Shown here: one piece after another, positions 33,578 through 45,302 of the stretch
Layout of the letters: every line of letters starts with the position of its first letter
How positions within the stretch are numbered: the first letter of the stretch is position 1
DNA from: Eucalyptus grandis
Taxonomy: Eukaryota; Streptophyta; Magnoliopsida; Myrtales; Myrtaceae
Direction: 5' to 3'
DNA length: 64,000 nt
Assembly (NCBI RefSeq): GCF_016545825.1
Contig: NC_052619.1
Coordinates: 48,050,127 to 48,114,126, forward strand
The notes under the pieces: generated by a model
Database searches by the model: none
What the model was told of the DNA's origin: nothing
What the model saw: the letters and a program-made list of their open reading frames with translations, nothing else
Program-made: the position numbers and the translations under genes

Positions 33578-34674
33578 GAAGGAGATAATCTCGTATACTG
33601 GTGTTGTCGATCTGGTCAAAGAATAGGTTACGAACCTTATTGGTCAAGCTTAAGCACCCAATATCAAAGAAAGTCTAGTACGAACGGGTCAGTTAATCCT
33701 ATAAAATATTACACTTAATCAAGAAGGAGAGCTGTCTTCGTAGATTCTGAAATCAATGATGATCAAAATTCCTAGCTGTGCTCAGAGTGCAGGCACTGGA
33801 TTTATTAGCAGAAGTATTACTCTATGAGGTATCAAGCTCAACAAGATGTCATGGTTTCTAACAAAATACGCAATGCGAGCAATTTTGACATAAGAGAGCC
33901 CGTTATATATGAAACAAAACCCTCCAAGAAGTTCTGTACCTGCCAAGTGACCACAAAATCAATCAAACGATGATACGAAGAGGAAGACCCTATTATTGGA
34001 ACCTTAGGAGAACATAGTGGAAAATATGACTATTACATTAGTTATAATCCACCTCATTTTTACTCCCAAGTGGTTAACCCGTTAGGGTGGGGAGCCAAGT
34101 TCGATGATGAAGATACGAACCCAATGCCAAATGTTCACCATTGACATGTCGTAAAGATACCTCATGATTTGCCTATTGGCAAATGGTATAGAGTAAAGAA
34201 AGCTCAACCCCAAAAGGATACCCTAACTCATACACAGAAAAGGAAGATGCAAAGGAAGAAGAAAATATAAGCACCTTGACCAAGTTTATATTACTTGGGT
34301 CAAACCTACAGTGATAATGACCCTCGAACCAAGGAAAGTAAGGCCAAAAAATTTGGTTTGGAGAAGAAAGCCAGAAAATAGCAATACTTCTTCTGCTAGG
34401 ACTGAAAGGTTGGTCATTAAAGCAACTACTCCATCACTAAAGTGAAAGAAGAGTCCCATATCAAGGTGACTGTCACCATTAAGTTCATGTATGATGCAGA
34501 CAAAACTTCCTAATGAATTTCGCATGCTTCCATTGGTCACCAAGCTATGCGAAGAAATCCTCACAGATGAAAAAGAGGGGTTGGAGTTTTATTTTGATGC
34601 TGAAGAAGTAATGGAATTTGGGAAACTTCCAGCATAGAGCTCGAATCACTTGAGAGCATCAAATATTAATGCTA
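33578..34674 (+). other. Degenerate gypsy gag-to-protease region
   Basis: No long frame survives, but the orientation and position fit the spacer between gag and protease in large gypsy elements. Short open pieces carry lysine-rich text. The last bases (GAATC, 34675-34679) are the target duplication of the copia element that follows. Confidence 0.4.
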
Positions 34675-34679
34675 GAATC

Positions 34680-35449
34680 TGTTGGGATATAATACGCGGA
34701 AACGACAGGATCTTGCAAATTACGTCAACGCGAAATCACCAGAGAAATAAACGAGAAAAATCAAGACACCAGAAATTTACGTGGTTCGGTCCGAGTATCG
34801 GTACCTACGTCCACGGGGAGAGCCAGCATCAAATAATCCACTAAAATCGGAGAATCAGAGTTTACAATCGCTCAATTGCTCAAGTGTTTCCCGCACCTAG
34901 ATTTAACCCTAAACCCCAAGTGTATAAATAACAACTTAATTGGGAATAAACTCACGGCACAAATTACCGTGTGACGAAACTCTCTACGTACGGCTTCGTG
35001 AGGCTTAAAGATCTTGGGATCTTCTTCAAGCGGCGTGGATGTGCGCAGCTTCTCACGAACGTAGAGCTTCGGCGACAACGTTGAGCGGCTTCTTTCTTTT
35101 CGCGCACACCTACCTCTACGTAGGGTTTTTTTTTTATACGTGTGCCCCAAAAGTCAAAGCTTGACTTTGGGCCCCACGATCTTTCCTCTTTGATTCTACG
35201 AAGCAGAACACTTTATCCATAAAGCGTTTCGGATAGGAGCTTCACGCGTGGACTTGTTCCTCACGCTAGAAGAGAGAGACCTCTTCGTACAGGGACTTCA
35301 TCTCCACGCCTTTTGATTCCACAAGCTTCTGCAAGAAGAAATTTTCCTTCAATTTATTTTATTTTATATTTCCTCTTTTCCAGCGAAAACTCGAGTCATA
35401 ATTTAACAATTCTCCACCTTGGCTCGATGTTTGAAGCCAAGTTATAGTG
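34680..35449 (-). repeat. Left arm: inverted LTR plus polypurine flank
   Basis: The arm reads TGTTGGGATATAATACGC at the outer edge and GAGTCATAATTTAACA at 35393-35408, then ATTCTCCACCTTGGCTCG. It is the reverse complement of the right arm including its PPT side. Open frames encoded in the two arms (minus strand at 34872-35150 and plus strand at 39851-40057) are near identical (KLYVREKLRTSTPLEEDPK), which verifies the inversion. Confidence 0.9.
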
Positions 35450-35502
35450 ATTTGGGGCTTTTGCTTGTCTGATTATTATCTGGAAATTCTGTTATTGCAA
35501 TT

Positions 35503-36315
35503 ATGTCTGAGAGGAAATCTGAGATTGAGAAGTTTGATGGGAGAAATAACTTTGTGTTATGGAGCATCAAGATGCGAGCTTTGTTGACAACACACGGTTT
35601 GGCCAAGGCACTGGATGGTGAGGATGAGTTGCCGATTATAATGAAAGCCTCGAGAGAGGTAGAGCTTATGCAAAAAGTAAAGAGCATAATCCTGTTAAAT
35701 TTGTCGGATGAGGTCTTACTAGAGGTTATTGAGGAGGAGGATGCCGCAGCATTATGGGCAAAACTTCAAACACTCTATGTGAAGAAAGGTTTGAACAATC
35801 GCTTGTATATGCTGAAGAAGATGTTTCAGTTTAGATATACTGAAGGTACGTCTATCGAACCCACCTAGATGAATTTAATAAACTCATGTTGGATCCTCAA
35901 GAACGTCGGTAAGATTCTTGATGATGAAGAACGGGCATGATGTTGTTAGCTTCTTTACCGAGTCATGGGAGCACTTTCGATTCGCTGTTGCCGGGCGTAC
36001 TACGATTACCTCGAAGAGGTAAGTCCGCCTTATTCTCTAAAGAGTGGCGAGAAAGTTGCGAGATGACGGTGCCTGGCGAAGGGGCGCGCAAGCACGATTC
36101 GGGGTAGAGAACAACATCGAGAGCCTAGTAGCAGCAGAGGTAAAAGCAGATCAAAATCACGCAATAGAAAGTCCAAGGGACGCGTGAAGTGCTTTGAGTG
36201 TCACGAGGAGGGGCACATCAAGAGAGATTGTCCAAAGCGGAGAAATAAAGTTGATAAGCAGAATGCTACAACCAGTGTGGCAAACGTTGCTGAGGGGAGC
36301 AATAGGGATGCGTAA
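35503..36315 (+). pseudogene. gag: Copia gag, broken
   Basis: It starts MSERKSEIEKFDGRNNF and reads the UBN2-type gag domain (VLWSIKMRALLTTHGL, LWAKLQTLYVKKGLNNRLY) to a stop at 35866. Degenerate frames follow to a CCHC zinc knuckle CFECHEEGHIKRDC at about 36190-36232, all four ligands present. Gag binds the element RNA and builds the particle. Confidence 0.85.
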
Positions 36316-36329
36316 GCTGTCTTATGTGA

Positions 36330-37395
36330 CTTGCTACTTCATCGGAGACAAATGGGTGCTAGATTCGGGGTGTTCTTATCACATGACGCCTCATAAGAAC
36401 TGGTTTACTACTTACCAAACTGCGAGATGGTGGTAGGGTTCTTTTGGGAATAATGCGTGCAGTAAAGAACGTGGGGATAGGGACAATTCGGATCCGGATG
36501 CATGATGGGGTGGTTCGCACATTGACAGATGTGAGGCATGTACCGGAGCTCAAGAAGAACCTTATTTCTGGGACACTCGATGACATCGGGTGCGGGTACA
36601 CCGCTGAAGGTGGAGTGCGAAGGTCTCTCGAGGTGCTATGACGGTGATGAAAGGGAAGAAAGTGAATACTCTCTATCATCTACTTGGGAGAGACCGTGGC
36701 CGGAAGTCTTCAGCTGTTTCATCGGTGAGTCGACTCTAACTTGACTCGGTTATGGCATATGCGTTTGGGGCATATGAGTGAGGCAGTATGACGATGCTTT
36801 GAGTGAAAGGGGTTGTTGAGTGGTCGAAAAACGAGGAAGCCGGACTTATGTGAGCACCGCATCTATGGGAAGCAAAGACGAGTTAAGTTTACTATAGCTA
36901 TTCATTCGACCAAACGACCTGTTGAATATATTCATTCAAACGTCTAGGGCCCGTCTTCAGTTCCTTCGAAAGGAGGTGCCCGATATATGCTGACTTTTAT
37001 CGACGACTATTCGAGGAAGGTATGGGTATACTTTCTGAAGCACAAATATGACGTGTTTGATTGGTTCAAGAAATTTAAGGCATTGATTGAGAAGCGATCG
37101 ATAAACGGATCAAGTGCCTGAGAACCGATAATGGCATGGAGTTCTGTGGTAAAGATTTTACCGAGTTCTGCGAGAAAGAAGGTATTGTAAGACACCGCAC
37201 AGTACCTAGGACACCACAGCAGAATGGCGTGGCAGAACGGAAGAACAGAATCTTGCTTGAGCGAGCTCGATGCATGCTTTCGCATGCAGGACTTGGCAAG
37301 GAATTTTGGGCCGAAGCAGTAAACATGGCATGTTACCTAGTTAATCGATCTCCATCATCTACTATCGAGTGGAAGACTCCTAAGGAAGTATGATT
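36330..37395 (+). pseudogene. Copia protease and integrase remnants
   Basis: The protease active-site text [18 protein letters not shown] is at about 36354-36407. Integrase core pieces follow: MLTFIDDYSRKVWVYFLKHK at about 36990-37045, the second catalytic region LRTDNGMEFC at about 37118-37147, and QQNGVAERKNRILLERA (about 37220-37270), which holds the glutamate. Frames shift between the pieces and one conserved tryptophan codon is TAG near 36945. Confidence 0.85.
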
Positions 37396-38016
37396 GAGGA
37401 AACCTATTGATTATTCTGGATTACGAATATTCGAATGTCCTGCGTATGCTCATGCGAGTGATGGTAAGCTTGAGCCGAGAGCAAATAAGTGCATATTTAT
37501 GGGTTATGCACAAGGGTGAAAGGCTACCGGGCTGTGGTGCACCGATCCCGGATCACCCGGTTTCTAATCAGCGAGAGATGTGATCTTCGACGAGGCCGCA
37601 ATTGTTCAACGAGGAGTTACGAGACAACCAGCGAGAGAAGACAGATCATGGTGTCATAAATGAGGTGGAGCCTCGGTGGAGACTCCGGAGACCTCGAAGG
37701 TAACAGAGGTTGAGACTGCAGATGAAGCCGTAGTTCCTGAAGTCGGTGATAGTGAACAACCAAGAAAGCCGGCAAACTATAGCCGCAGATAGAGAGAGAA
37801 GGCAAATTAAACCATCGGTACGTTATGGTTATACGAGATATTGCTTATGCATTGACCGTAGGTGATGAGGTGGAGACAGATGAGCCTTCGTCTTACTGCG
37901 AGGCGATGGCTAGTTCGGAGTCGTCGCGGTGGCTAGGGCTATGAGTGAAGAGATGGAATCTCTCCATCAAAATCGACATGGGAGCTGGTCAAAGTAACAA
38001 AGAGCCAAAAGATTGT

Positions 38017-38792
38017 TGGAAGTAAATGGGTATTCAAACGGAAAGAGGGCATTCCTGGTGTCGAGGCAACGAGGTATAAGGCGAGACTTGTGGCGAAGGG
38101 ATATACACAGCGTGAGGGCATTGACTACAATGAGGTGTTCTCTCCTGTGGTAAGACATACTTCTATTCGTGTTTTACTTGCCTTAGTTGCTTCGTAGGAT
38201 CTCGAATTAGAGCAGCTAGATGTGAAAGCTGCGTTTCTTCACGGTGAGTTGGAGGAGCAGATTTACATGAGGCAACTAGAGGGATTTGCTATTCCGGGTA
38301 AGGAAGATCATGTTTGCTTGTTAAAGAAATCTTTGTATGGGCTGAAACAATCTCCTAGACAGTGGTATAAATGTTTTGATACTTTCATGGCTAGTCAAGA
38401 CTATTCAAAAAGTCGATGGACGATTCTGCGTTTACTTTAGGAGATTGGAGAATGGTTCTTTGATTTATCTACTTTTATATGTTGATGATATGCTGATAGC
38501 AACTAAGGATATGTCTGATATTGATGTGCTGAAGAGGCAGTTGAATGCTGAATTTGAGATGAAAAATTTAGGTGCAGCAAAGAAAATTTTGGGTATGGAG
38601 ATTTTGCGTGACAGGACTGCAGGAGTTTTACGTCTGTCTCAAAAGAAATACATTGAGAAGATTGTAGCACGTTTTAACATGCAGTCGGCGAAATCTGTAA
38701 GTACACCTTTAGCGAAGCACTTTAAACTTTCAGAAAATTATCACCGCAGGCGAGGAGGAGGAGGAGCATATGTCCCGTGTTCCTTATTCTAG
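38017..38792 (+). pseudogene. Copia reverse transcriptase, broken
   Basis: Frames read [60 protein letters not shown] and the catalytic YVDDMLIA (about 38480). A stop (TAG at about 38197) and a frameshift near 38400 break it. The sequence between integrase and this domain (37400-38010) is degenerate. Confidence 0.88.
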
Positions 38793-38943
38793 TGCCGTGG
38801 GTAGTATTATGTATGCTATGGTGTGCACTAGGCCTGATATTTCACAAGCCGTGAGCGTGGTTAGTCGTTATATGAAGCGTCTGGTAAAGCTCATTGGGAA
38901 GTCAGTGAAGTTGATCCTCGATATTTGAAGGGACAAATGAGAC

Positions 38944-39576
38944 GTGGGTATAGTATATCGGAGGGACAGCAATAGCAGTGAGACCACTGGTTTTGTGGAT
39001 TCGGATCACGCCGGTGACTTGGATGATTGCAGGTCTTTAGCAGGGTACGTATTTACGCTAGCAGGTGGTGCAGTTAGTTGGAAAGCATCCTTACAGGATC
39101 ACATTGCCTTGTCTTCGACTGAGGCAAAGTACATGGCACTAACCTTTGTAGCGAAAGAGGCGATATGGTTACAAAGTTTGCTCTTGGACTTTGGGTTAGA
39201 ACAGAAAAGTGTGGATATACACTGTGATAACCAAGGTGCGATATATTTGGCGTATAATCCAGTTTATCACGAGCGAACGAAGCATATCAACGTCAGGTAC
39301 CACTTCATCCGAGATGTCTTAGCTAAGGGTATTGTTATTGTTAAAAAGATTGCTACAGCAAATAACCCGGCAGACATGATGACTAAGTCTGTTCCTGTGA
39401 CGAAGCTCAAGCTCGCTGAGCTCTATTGGCGTCTGTGGAGAGTGAGCGCCCGTCGGGGCGTTGGGAGAGCAGCATGGGTGATGAGCACTATAACTTGGCT
39501 TCAAACATCGAGCCAAGGTGGAGAATTGTTAAATTATGACTCGAGTTTTCGCTGGAAAAGAGGAAATATAAAATAA
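38944..39576 (+). pseudogene. Copia RNase H
   Basis: The domain reads GFVDSDHAGDLDDCRSLAGY, SSTEAKYMAL, VDIHCDNQGAIYLAYNP and HINVRYHFIRD, the copia RNase H that degrades RNA in RNA-DNA hybrids. The frame runs on across the polypurine tract into the right LTR. Upstream frames (VGSIMYAMVCTRPDIS at about 38798) are shifted. Confidence 0.85.
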
Positions 39577-40249
39577 AATAAATTGAAGTAAAATTTCTTC
39601 TTGCGGAATCAAAAGGCGTGTAGATGAAGTCCCCGTACGAAGAGGTCTCTCTTCTGGCGTGAGGAACAAGTCCACGCGTGAAGCTCCTATCCGAAACGCT
39701 TTATGGATAAAGTGTTCTGCTTCGTAGAATCAAAAGAGGAAAGATCGTGGGGCCCAAAAGTCAAGCTTTGACTTTTGGGGCACACGTATAAAAGAAAAAA
39801 AAACCCTACGTAGAGGCGGGCGTGCGCGAAAAGAAAGAAGCCGCTCAACGTTGTCGCCGAAGCTCTACGTTCGTGAGAAGCTGCGCACATCCACGCCGCT
39901 TGAAGAAGATCCCAAGATCTTTAAGCCTCGCGAAGCCGTACGTAGAGAGTTTCGTCACACGGTAATTTGTGCCGTGAGTTTATTCCCAATTAAGTTGTTA
40001 TTTATACACTTGGGGTTTGGGGTTAAATCTAGGTGCGGGAAACACTTGAGCGATTGAGCGATTGTAAACTCTGATTCTCCGATTTTAGTGGATTATTTGC
40101 TGCTGGCTCTCCCCGTGGATGTAGGTACCGATACTCGGACCGAACCACGTAAATTTCCGGTGTCCTGATTTTTCTCGTTTATTTCTCTGGTGATTTCGCA
40201 TTGACGTAATTTGCAAGATCCTGTCGTTTCCGCGTATTATATCCCAACA
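39527..40249 (+). repeat. Right LTR of the inverted-LTR copia element
   Basis: It starts TGTTAAATTATGACTCGAG right after a polypurine tract CCAAGGTGGAGAAT and ends ATATCCCAACA. TG...CA ends are intact. GAATC follows. Confidence 0.88.
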
Positions 40250-40254
40250 GAATC

Positions 40255-40580
40255 AATGGTCGACCCACATCTCGAGTGCTATTCGATGGAGGGTCTACCT
40301 TAAACCTTATACCATATCGCTTCTACAAGAAAATTGGACGAAGAGACAATGAGATTATTCCTTCGAATATTCAACTCTCAGACTTTACAGCGAAAGTCTC
40401 GGACGTTAAAGAAATATTCATAGCTGATTTAACCGTAGGATCCAAAACCTCCAAAACTTCTTTCTGTGTGGTCGACGTTGATGGATCATATAACTTACTA
40501 TTGGGTAGAGACTAGATCTATAGCAATTATTGTGTGCCATCGACTCTTCATTAGATATTAGCGTTTTAGAATGGAGATAA
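40255..40580 (+). pseudogene. Ty3/gypsy protease, resumed after the copia insertion
   Basis: The frame reads VLFDGGSTLNLIPYRFYKKI with the aspartic protease D-G-G/S active-site text, then GSYNLLLGRD and degenerate SNYCVPSTLH text typical of Tat-like elements just after the protease. It is the direct continuation of the gypsy element broken at 34674. It ends abruptly near 40580 where the LTR of another family begins; the N-terminal half of the reverse transcriptase is missing. Confidence 0.75.
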
Positions 40581-43056
40581 GATTCTGTTTTCAATTAAAT
40601 AAATCGGGCCTTTCATCGATGCGCCTATAGTGCTATTCTCAGAGCTGATCACTACTAAGATAACTAGATTATTTAGGGAAGTCATTAAGGAATTTTAATG
40701 CAATAGACTTGAGAATTCGACCAGGAATCGACTATTCGATCGTGCTGATTTGCAGAGATCATTACGACATAGTAAAGATCGACTAGAGATCAGCGATAGG
40801 TCGGTTAGACTGAGATGTGTGGGTAAACATGGGTGATTCCACCAAATTGAAAAATTCTCGTCAACCGACACTAAATTGATTTTTCTATCGATTTGGTACC
40901 CTGTATCCGTATATAAAATCTTGAGATTTTTACGACCATCGAGAGTCGCCAATATGTTGAAGAGGTTCATTGTGACTCGAAGAAAATCGACCACGGGTCA
41001 TTTGCACTAAAAATTTCTGAAAGCTACCCAGTAGTCTAGGTTACGCTAAAATCGAGTTACATTGAAATTAACCGCGAATTTGAATTCGATTTCAGAAATT
41101 GAAAGTTCTGTCATGTCACGAGTCATTTTAGGAACGTTGACTCATCTTCCAAAGATTTTTTGCAAATCGAGATTTTGGCAGAAAAAGTCGACATATGGTT
41201 GTTTTTGTCCGGAAAATTCAGGGGACCGTTTTTTTATCGCATTTTTGGGATATAAGTTAGATCTATTGGTGAGGAAAAATGCCAATTTGATTGAGGATGC
41301 GGTGGTGGAATTTATGGGAGCCAAATTGAATCAATCCAAGTGAGAATTGAAGGGAATTTGAGGGAAATTACACCAAAATTCGTAGCCCCCCTTGCTCCAT
41401 ACCTTTGGACCATTTCAATAGCTTCCTAGGAAAGCTTTGTGGCTGCAAGAGGCCATGGATGCCAGCCACACTTGGTGGGACCAAGCCAAAGAGACCAAGA
41501 GATGAGATTGAAGACCAAGGTGGGCCCCCCTCCAAATTGTTGTCCCCTTCCTCTCTCCCTCTCACCGTCAACCCCTACCCTTCCTTCTTCTAGAAAGTTT
41601 GAAGTCCCCCAAAACCCGGAAACTAGAGCAAAGCACCCCCCTGTTGTCGCAACCACTTGCCAAGCCGCTAGAGTCCCCCTCACGCACTGTTGCTTGCCAT
41701 TGCACTCTGCACGCCAGTCGTGTTGGTCCCGTGCGCCATTCCACCCTCTCTCGCATCTAGCCTATCCCTCAGCCCAGTCCAGCCACCGTCGCAAGTTGCT
41801 CCCGTCGCCTGAGCCACCCGAGCCGCTGTTCGACCGCTGCTCGCCTCCACCAAGTTGTCCGCCTCCTCCTTGGTCGATTCCAGCCCGAGCCGAGCCTGAG
41901 CAGCCCCCTTCGACCCATCCACGTGTCGAAACCCAAAGAACCCTTCGGACACTGTTTGACCTGGTTTGGTGCCTTTCTAGACCTAGAAAGGCACACCAAC
42001 TTTAGAGATTGTCGATCATCTCCGCGTCCCTGTCGTCGTGGTCCCGTTGGATCGTTAATCAAGTGAGTTTACTCACTAATCTCCGCTTACAGAGTTAATT
42101 ATGCTTAAGGGTTAATTAGTTTAAGTTAAATATGGATTATGTGGATAGTTAGAATAGATTAGCAATTTAATTAATCGTTACTACATGTTAAGTGGTTAGA
42201 GTAGTGTAATTAGAGCCTAGATAAGCTCTAGTATTTATCTAGAGTGGTTCGGAATTTTTCTGCGCTCGTCTTGGCTTTTAATTAGGCTTTTCACGCCTAA
42301 GTGTGCATTTTTGCTATTTATTGGTAATTATTAATGAATTTTCAAAATTATTTAATTAATTATTAATTTTCGAAAATTAGACCGGGATAACCGGTGATCG
42401 GAATTTTATGCTGATTGCAATGGTGTGATTTTTATTTATTTAATTGACTGCTATTTTGTGCAAATTGAGTGTGAGTTGCAATTCTGGGTATTTATCCCAA
42501 AATTTAATATTTTCGGTATTTAATTAGAAAATACCGAGCGTCGGTTTACAGCACCAAAAATGGGTTTATGGACTGTTGAAATTAGTGGGATTTTCAAAAG
42601 GGAAAATATTGTATTTTGGCTAAGGCTGACCATGTACCCACACACGATTATTTTTATAGGGTATGATAAAAATAGTGAAATTGTTAGATGATCAGGATGG
42701 TATATTATATCAGCCTGCGGGCTTGATATGTCAGCTTAGGGTGAGTAGTATACCCGTATACTATATCAGCCTGCAGGCTTTGATATATTAGCTTATGATA
42801 AGCAGTATACCTTAGCAGCTTTTGGTGAGCATTGGAAGTATACTATATCAGCCTGCGAGCCTTGATATATTAGCTTAGGGTGAGCAGTCCTTGATATGTT
42901 CGGACTTTATAGATAGTATTGATTGAGATGACCGGAGATGGTCTTGATGACATGGAATCGACTTAGTCGATTGATCGATGGTTCGATCTGATTTGATGAA
43001 TTGATTTTTGAAGTGATTGCTTGAGTGGTTTAATTGTTCTTACTTGCAGGAAGGGA
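40581..43056 (+). repeat. LTR of a second gypsy family, first part
   Basis: From about 40581 the sequence is colinear with the LTR starting at 62694 (GGGCCTTTCATCGATGCG, AATAGACTTGAGAATTCGAC, ATCGACCACGGGTCATTTGC and more). The first ~40 bp of the LTR are lost. A GC-rich segment (about 41380-42060) with several overlapping open frames corresponds to 63500-64000 and is not coding. The LTR is interrupted at 43057 by the SIRE-like element and resumes at 53114. Confidence 0.75.
42690..42900 (+). repeat. Short tandem repeats inside the LTR
   Basis: About three copies of a ~65-bp unit built on GTATACTATATCAGCCTGCR and TTGATATATTAGCTTAGGGT. The unit contains the palindrome-like CAGCCTGCAGGCTTTG. 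Confidence 0.65.
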
Positions 43057-43992
43057 TGTTGGAGAAAAACTCCCTTATTATTTTGAAGTTGACAAGACGT
43101 TTTCTTCAGTCTAGTCTGAAGTCTTCCAGACTCAAGTGTTAAAGTCTGAAGACCTCCAAACTCTATCGTCAAAGTCTAAAGACCAAAAGACTCAAGACTC
43201 AAGTTAACCCTCACTAATAGTTTCTAGATCGACAAAGAAAAGACTTATCTAGATGCAAGTTTATCTTCAAGGATTCGGTTTGTATGGTTTGTAGAAGATC
43301 TTACGGCTGGGGATAGCACCTCGTGATCCATTATTCTTATTGAAATCAATTCAGATAATTAGATCTGTTGAAAGGCGAAGTATACTTGGAAGGTTCTACT
43401 TATGGAAACCTACATCCTGTCTGTATGGGCGAGCATGATTGGTGGCCTATCATCACATTCCTTAAATGACTCGAGATATTCTTAATTGATTCTGTCCAAC
43501 GGGTAGATTGGAAGAACTCATTTGGAAAGTGCCGACGGTCGTGAAGGCATGAAGGAGTATATAAGGAAGACACTTTAGTTATTCGAGTGTGTGCGTGAAA
43601 GAAGAATTCCAAAGTCTGAAGCTCTCAAGTTCTTTGCCGTTTCAATTGTAGAGCATTACTTGAACTCAAAAGAGTGATCAAACACTTGTGAGACTTTGAA
43701 GAAGTGTAGTTGAGTCTCTACACTGTAAAGTCAAGGACATACTACTGTAACATCTCTTTTGATCCTTAGTGAAATCCAACCAGTGGACTGTTACTGTGAG
43801 AGAGTGGACGTAGGCTTGAACTAAGCCGAACCATTATAAACTTCGCCTTTATATTCTCTTTCCCTTAAACTCCTTATTTCAATTTACAGCTTCATATAAC
43901 CGTTTACGTTGCTAGCAAATTACTTTGAAATTCCGCAAAATTTTCTTTATCACCTATTCACCCCCATCTAGGTGATTTTACTAGCCCTTTCA
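43057..43992 (+). repeat. 5' LTR of the SIRE-like element
   Basis: It begins TGTTGGAGAAAAACTCCC and ends CCCTTTCA, followed by the primer site. Near-duplicate of 52173-53113 with scattered substitutions. Confidence 0.92.
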
Positions 43993-43994
43993 AT

Positions 43995-44006
43995 TGGTAT
44001 CAGAGC
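43995..44006 (+). promoter_or_regulatory. tRNA primer binding site of the SIRE-like element
   Basis: TGGTATCAGAGC, complementary to initiator methionine tRNA, two bases after the LTR. Confidence 0.9.
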
Positions 44007-44054
44007 TTGTGTGCTCGTTTTATTGAAGTGTTTTTACTTCTGAGCTAAATATTT

Positions 44055-45302
44055 ATGGCTAGTATTTTGGCTCTAGGTTTTGTTGAAGGCTAAAGCAACA
44101 CCAGGCCTCCTTACTTTGATGGGAAGGAATACAATATTTGGAAAAACAAGATGAAGGCCTTCCTAAGATCGAAAGATCCTTTGGAATGGGATCTGGTAGA
44201 AAAATGAATCATTCCCAAATCTACATTAATCTCAGAAAGAGGAAAAGAAGCTATAGATGCTGGCGAAATGGCATAAGAAGAAATAACCAAGAGACAAGCT
44301 CTTGATGCTAAAGTAATCTATTCTTTATACTGTGCTTTATCTCCTATTGACTATAACAGAATTTCATCTTGTGAAACAGTCAAAGAAGTTTGTGATAGGT
44401 TGTATGTTACCTATGAAGGAACTGATCGAGTTAAAGAAATAAAAATCAATATCTTACTCGGACAGTATGAAGCCTTCAAGATGAAACTAGGAGAGTTAAT
44501 TACCGACATGTTTAGTCATTTCACAGAGATTGCGAACGGTCTATCATATCAGGGGCAGCCAATCTCAGGATCAATGAAGGTCAATAAATTGCTGCGAGAA
44601 CTATCCAAAGATTGGAATCACGTGAAGACTTCAATAAGAGAAACCCAAAGGATCATGCCTCTTACAATTAATGAACTCATAGGCACACTTCAGTCATACG
44701 AAGTGGAGCAACTCAATGAGGAAGAAGACCCCAAAGGTAAGAAGTCAATTGCTTTAAAATCTAATGATGATTCTGATGTTACAGATTCTAAAGATGACAT
44801 GGACGATGAAGAGCTAGCGCTTATGATAAGGAGGTTCAGGAAATTGAACATAAATGGAAGAAGATTTAATTGGAGAAAGCAAGGCACTCAAAAATTCCAG
44901 AACAAATCAATTGAGGATGGTGAAAGCAACAAAGATGTGATCCGTTTCGAATGCAAGAAAAATGGACACATCAGACCCAACTGTTCTCTGTTGAAGAAAA
45001 AGAAGGGAAAAACTGAGAAATACAGAAAAGCTCTCAAAGTAGAGACATGGAGTGATACTGAATGTGAAGAAAGTGATGAAGATTATGCCAATATATGCCT
45101 AATGGCAAAATCAGAATTAGACTCAGACTCAGAGATAGATTCAGACTTAGACTCAGAAAGTGAAATCGAGGTCACTATCAAGAAAACGATTAAATGGTAT
45201 TTGGATAGTGGCTGTTTGAGACACATGACTGGAAATTCAAGCTGCTTTATAAAACTTGTGCAAATAAAAGGTGGAAAAGTCTCTTTTGGTGGAAACGACA
45301 AA
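44055..45302 (+). pseudogene. gag: SIRE-like gag and protease start
   Basis: It starts MASILALGFVEG and meets stops near 44088, 44205 and 44274; from 44400 a 301-codon frame is open. It contains the UBN2-type gag domain (KEVCDRLYVTYEGTDRVKE, YEAFKMKLGELITDMFSHF). The zinc knuckle is damaged: the first cysteine of CX2CX4HX4C is arginine (RFECKKNGHIRPNC). An acidic/serine stretch (DSDSEIDSDLDSES) precedes the protease motif WYLDSGCLRHMTG at about 45195. The frame ends in TGA within the protease. Confidence 0.88.

Larger units (their letters stand above)
34680..40249 (+). mobile_element. Ty1/copia element with inverted LTRs
   Basis: A 5.57-kb element bounded by GAATC on both sides (34675-34679 and 40250-40254), inserted in the gypsy protease region. 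The right LTR (39527-40249) is in normal orientation. The left copy (34680-35408) is its reverse complement instead of a direct repeat. The inverted identity continues about 40 bp past the LTR into the sequence next to the polypurine tract (35409-35449 against 39486-39526). No primer site is seen at the left. The interior carries gag, protease, integrase, reverse transcriptase and RNase H remnants in + orientation with many stops. The lineage resembles Tork-type copia ([13 protein letters not shown]). Confidence 0.9.

Noticed and set aside
41368..42062. ORFs up to 188 codons on both strands
   Set aside because: GC-rich LTR segment, matched by position with 63500-64000; proline-rich text without a domain.
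42690..42900. CRISPR-like spaced repeats
   Set aside because: Adjacent imperfect units inside a plant LTR, without unique spacers or cas genes.
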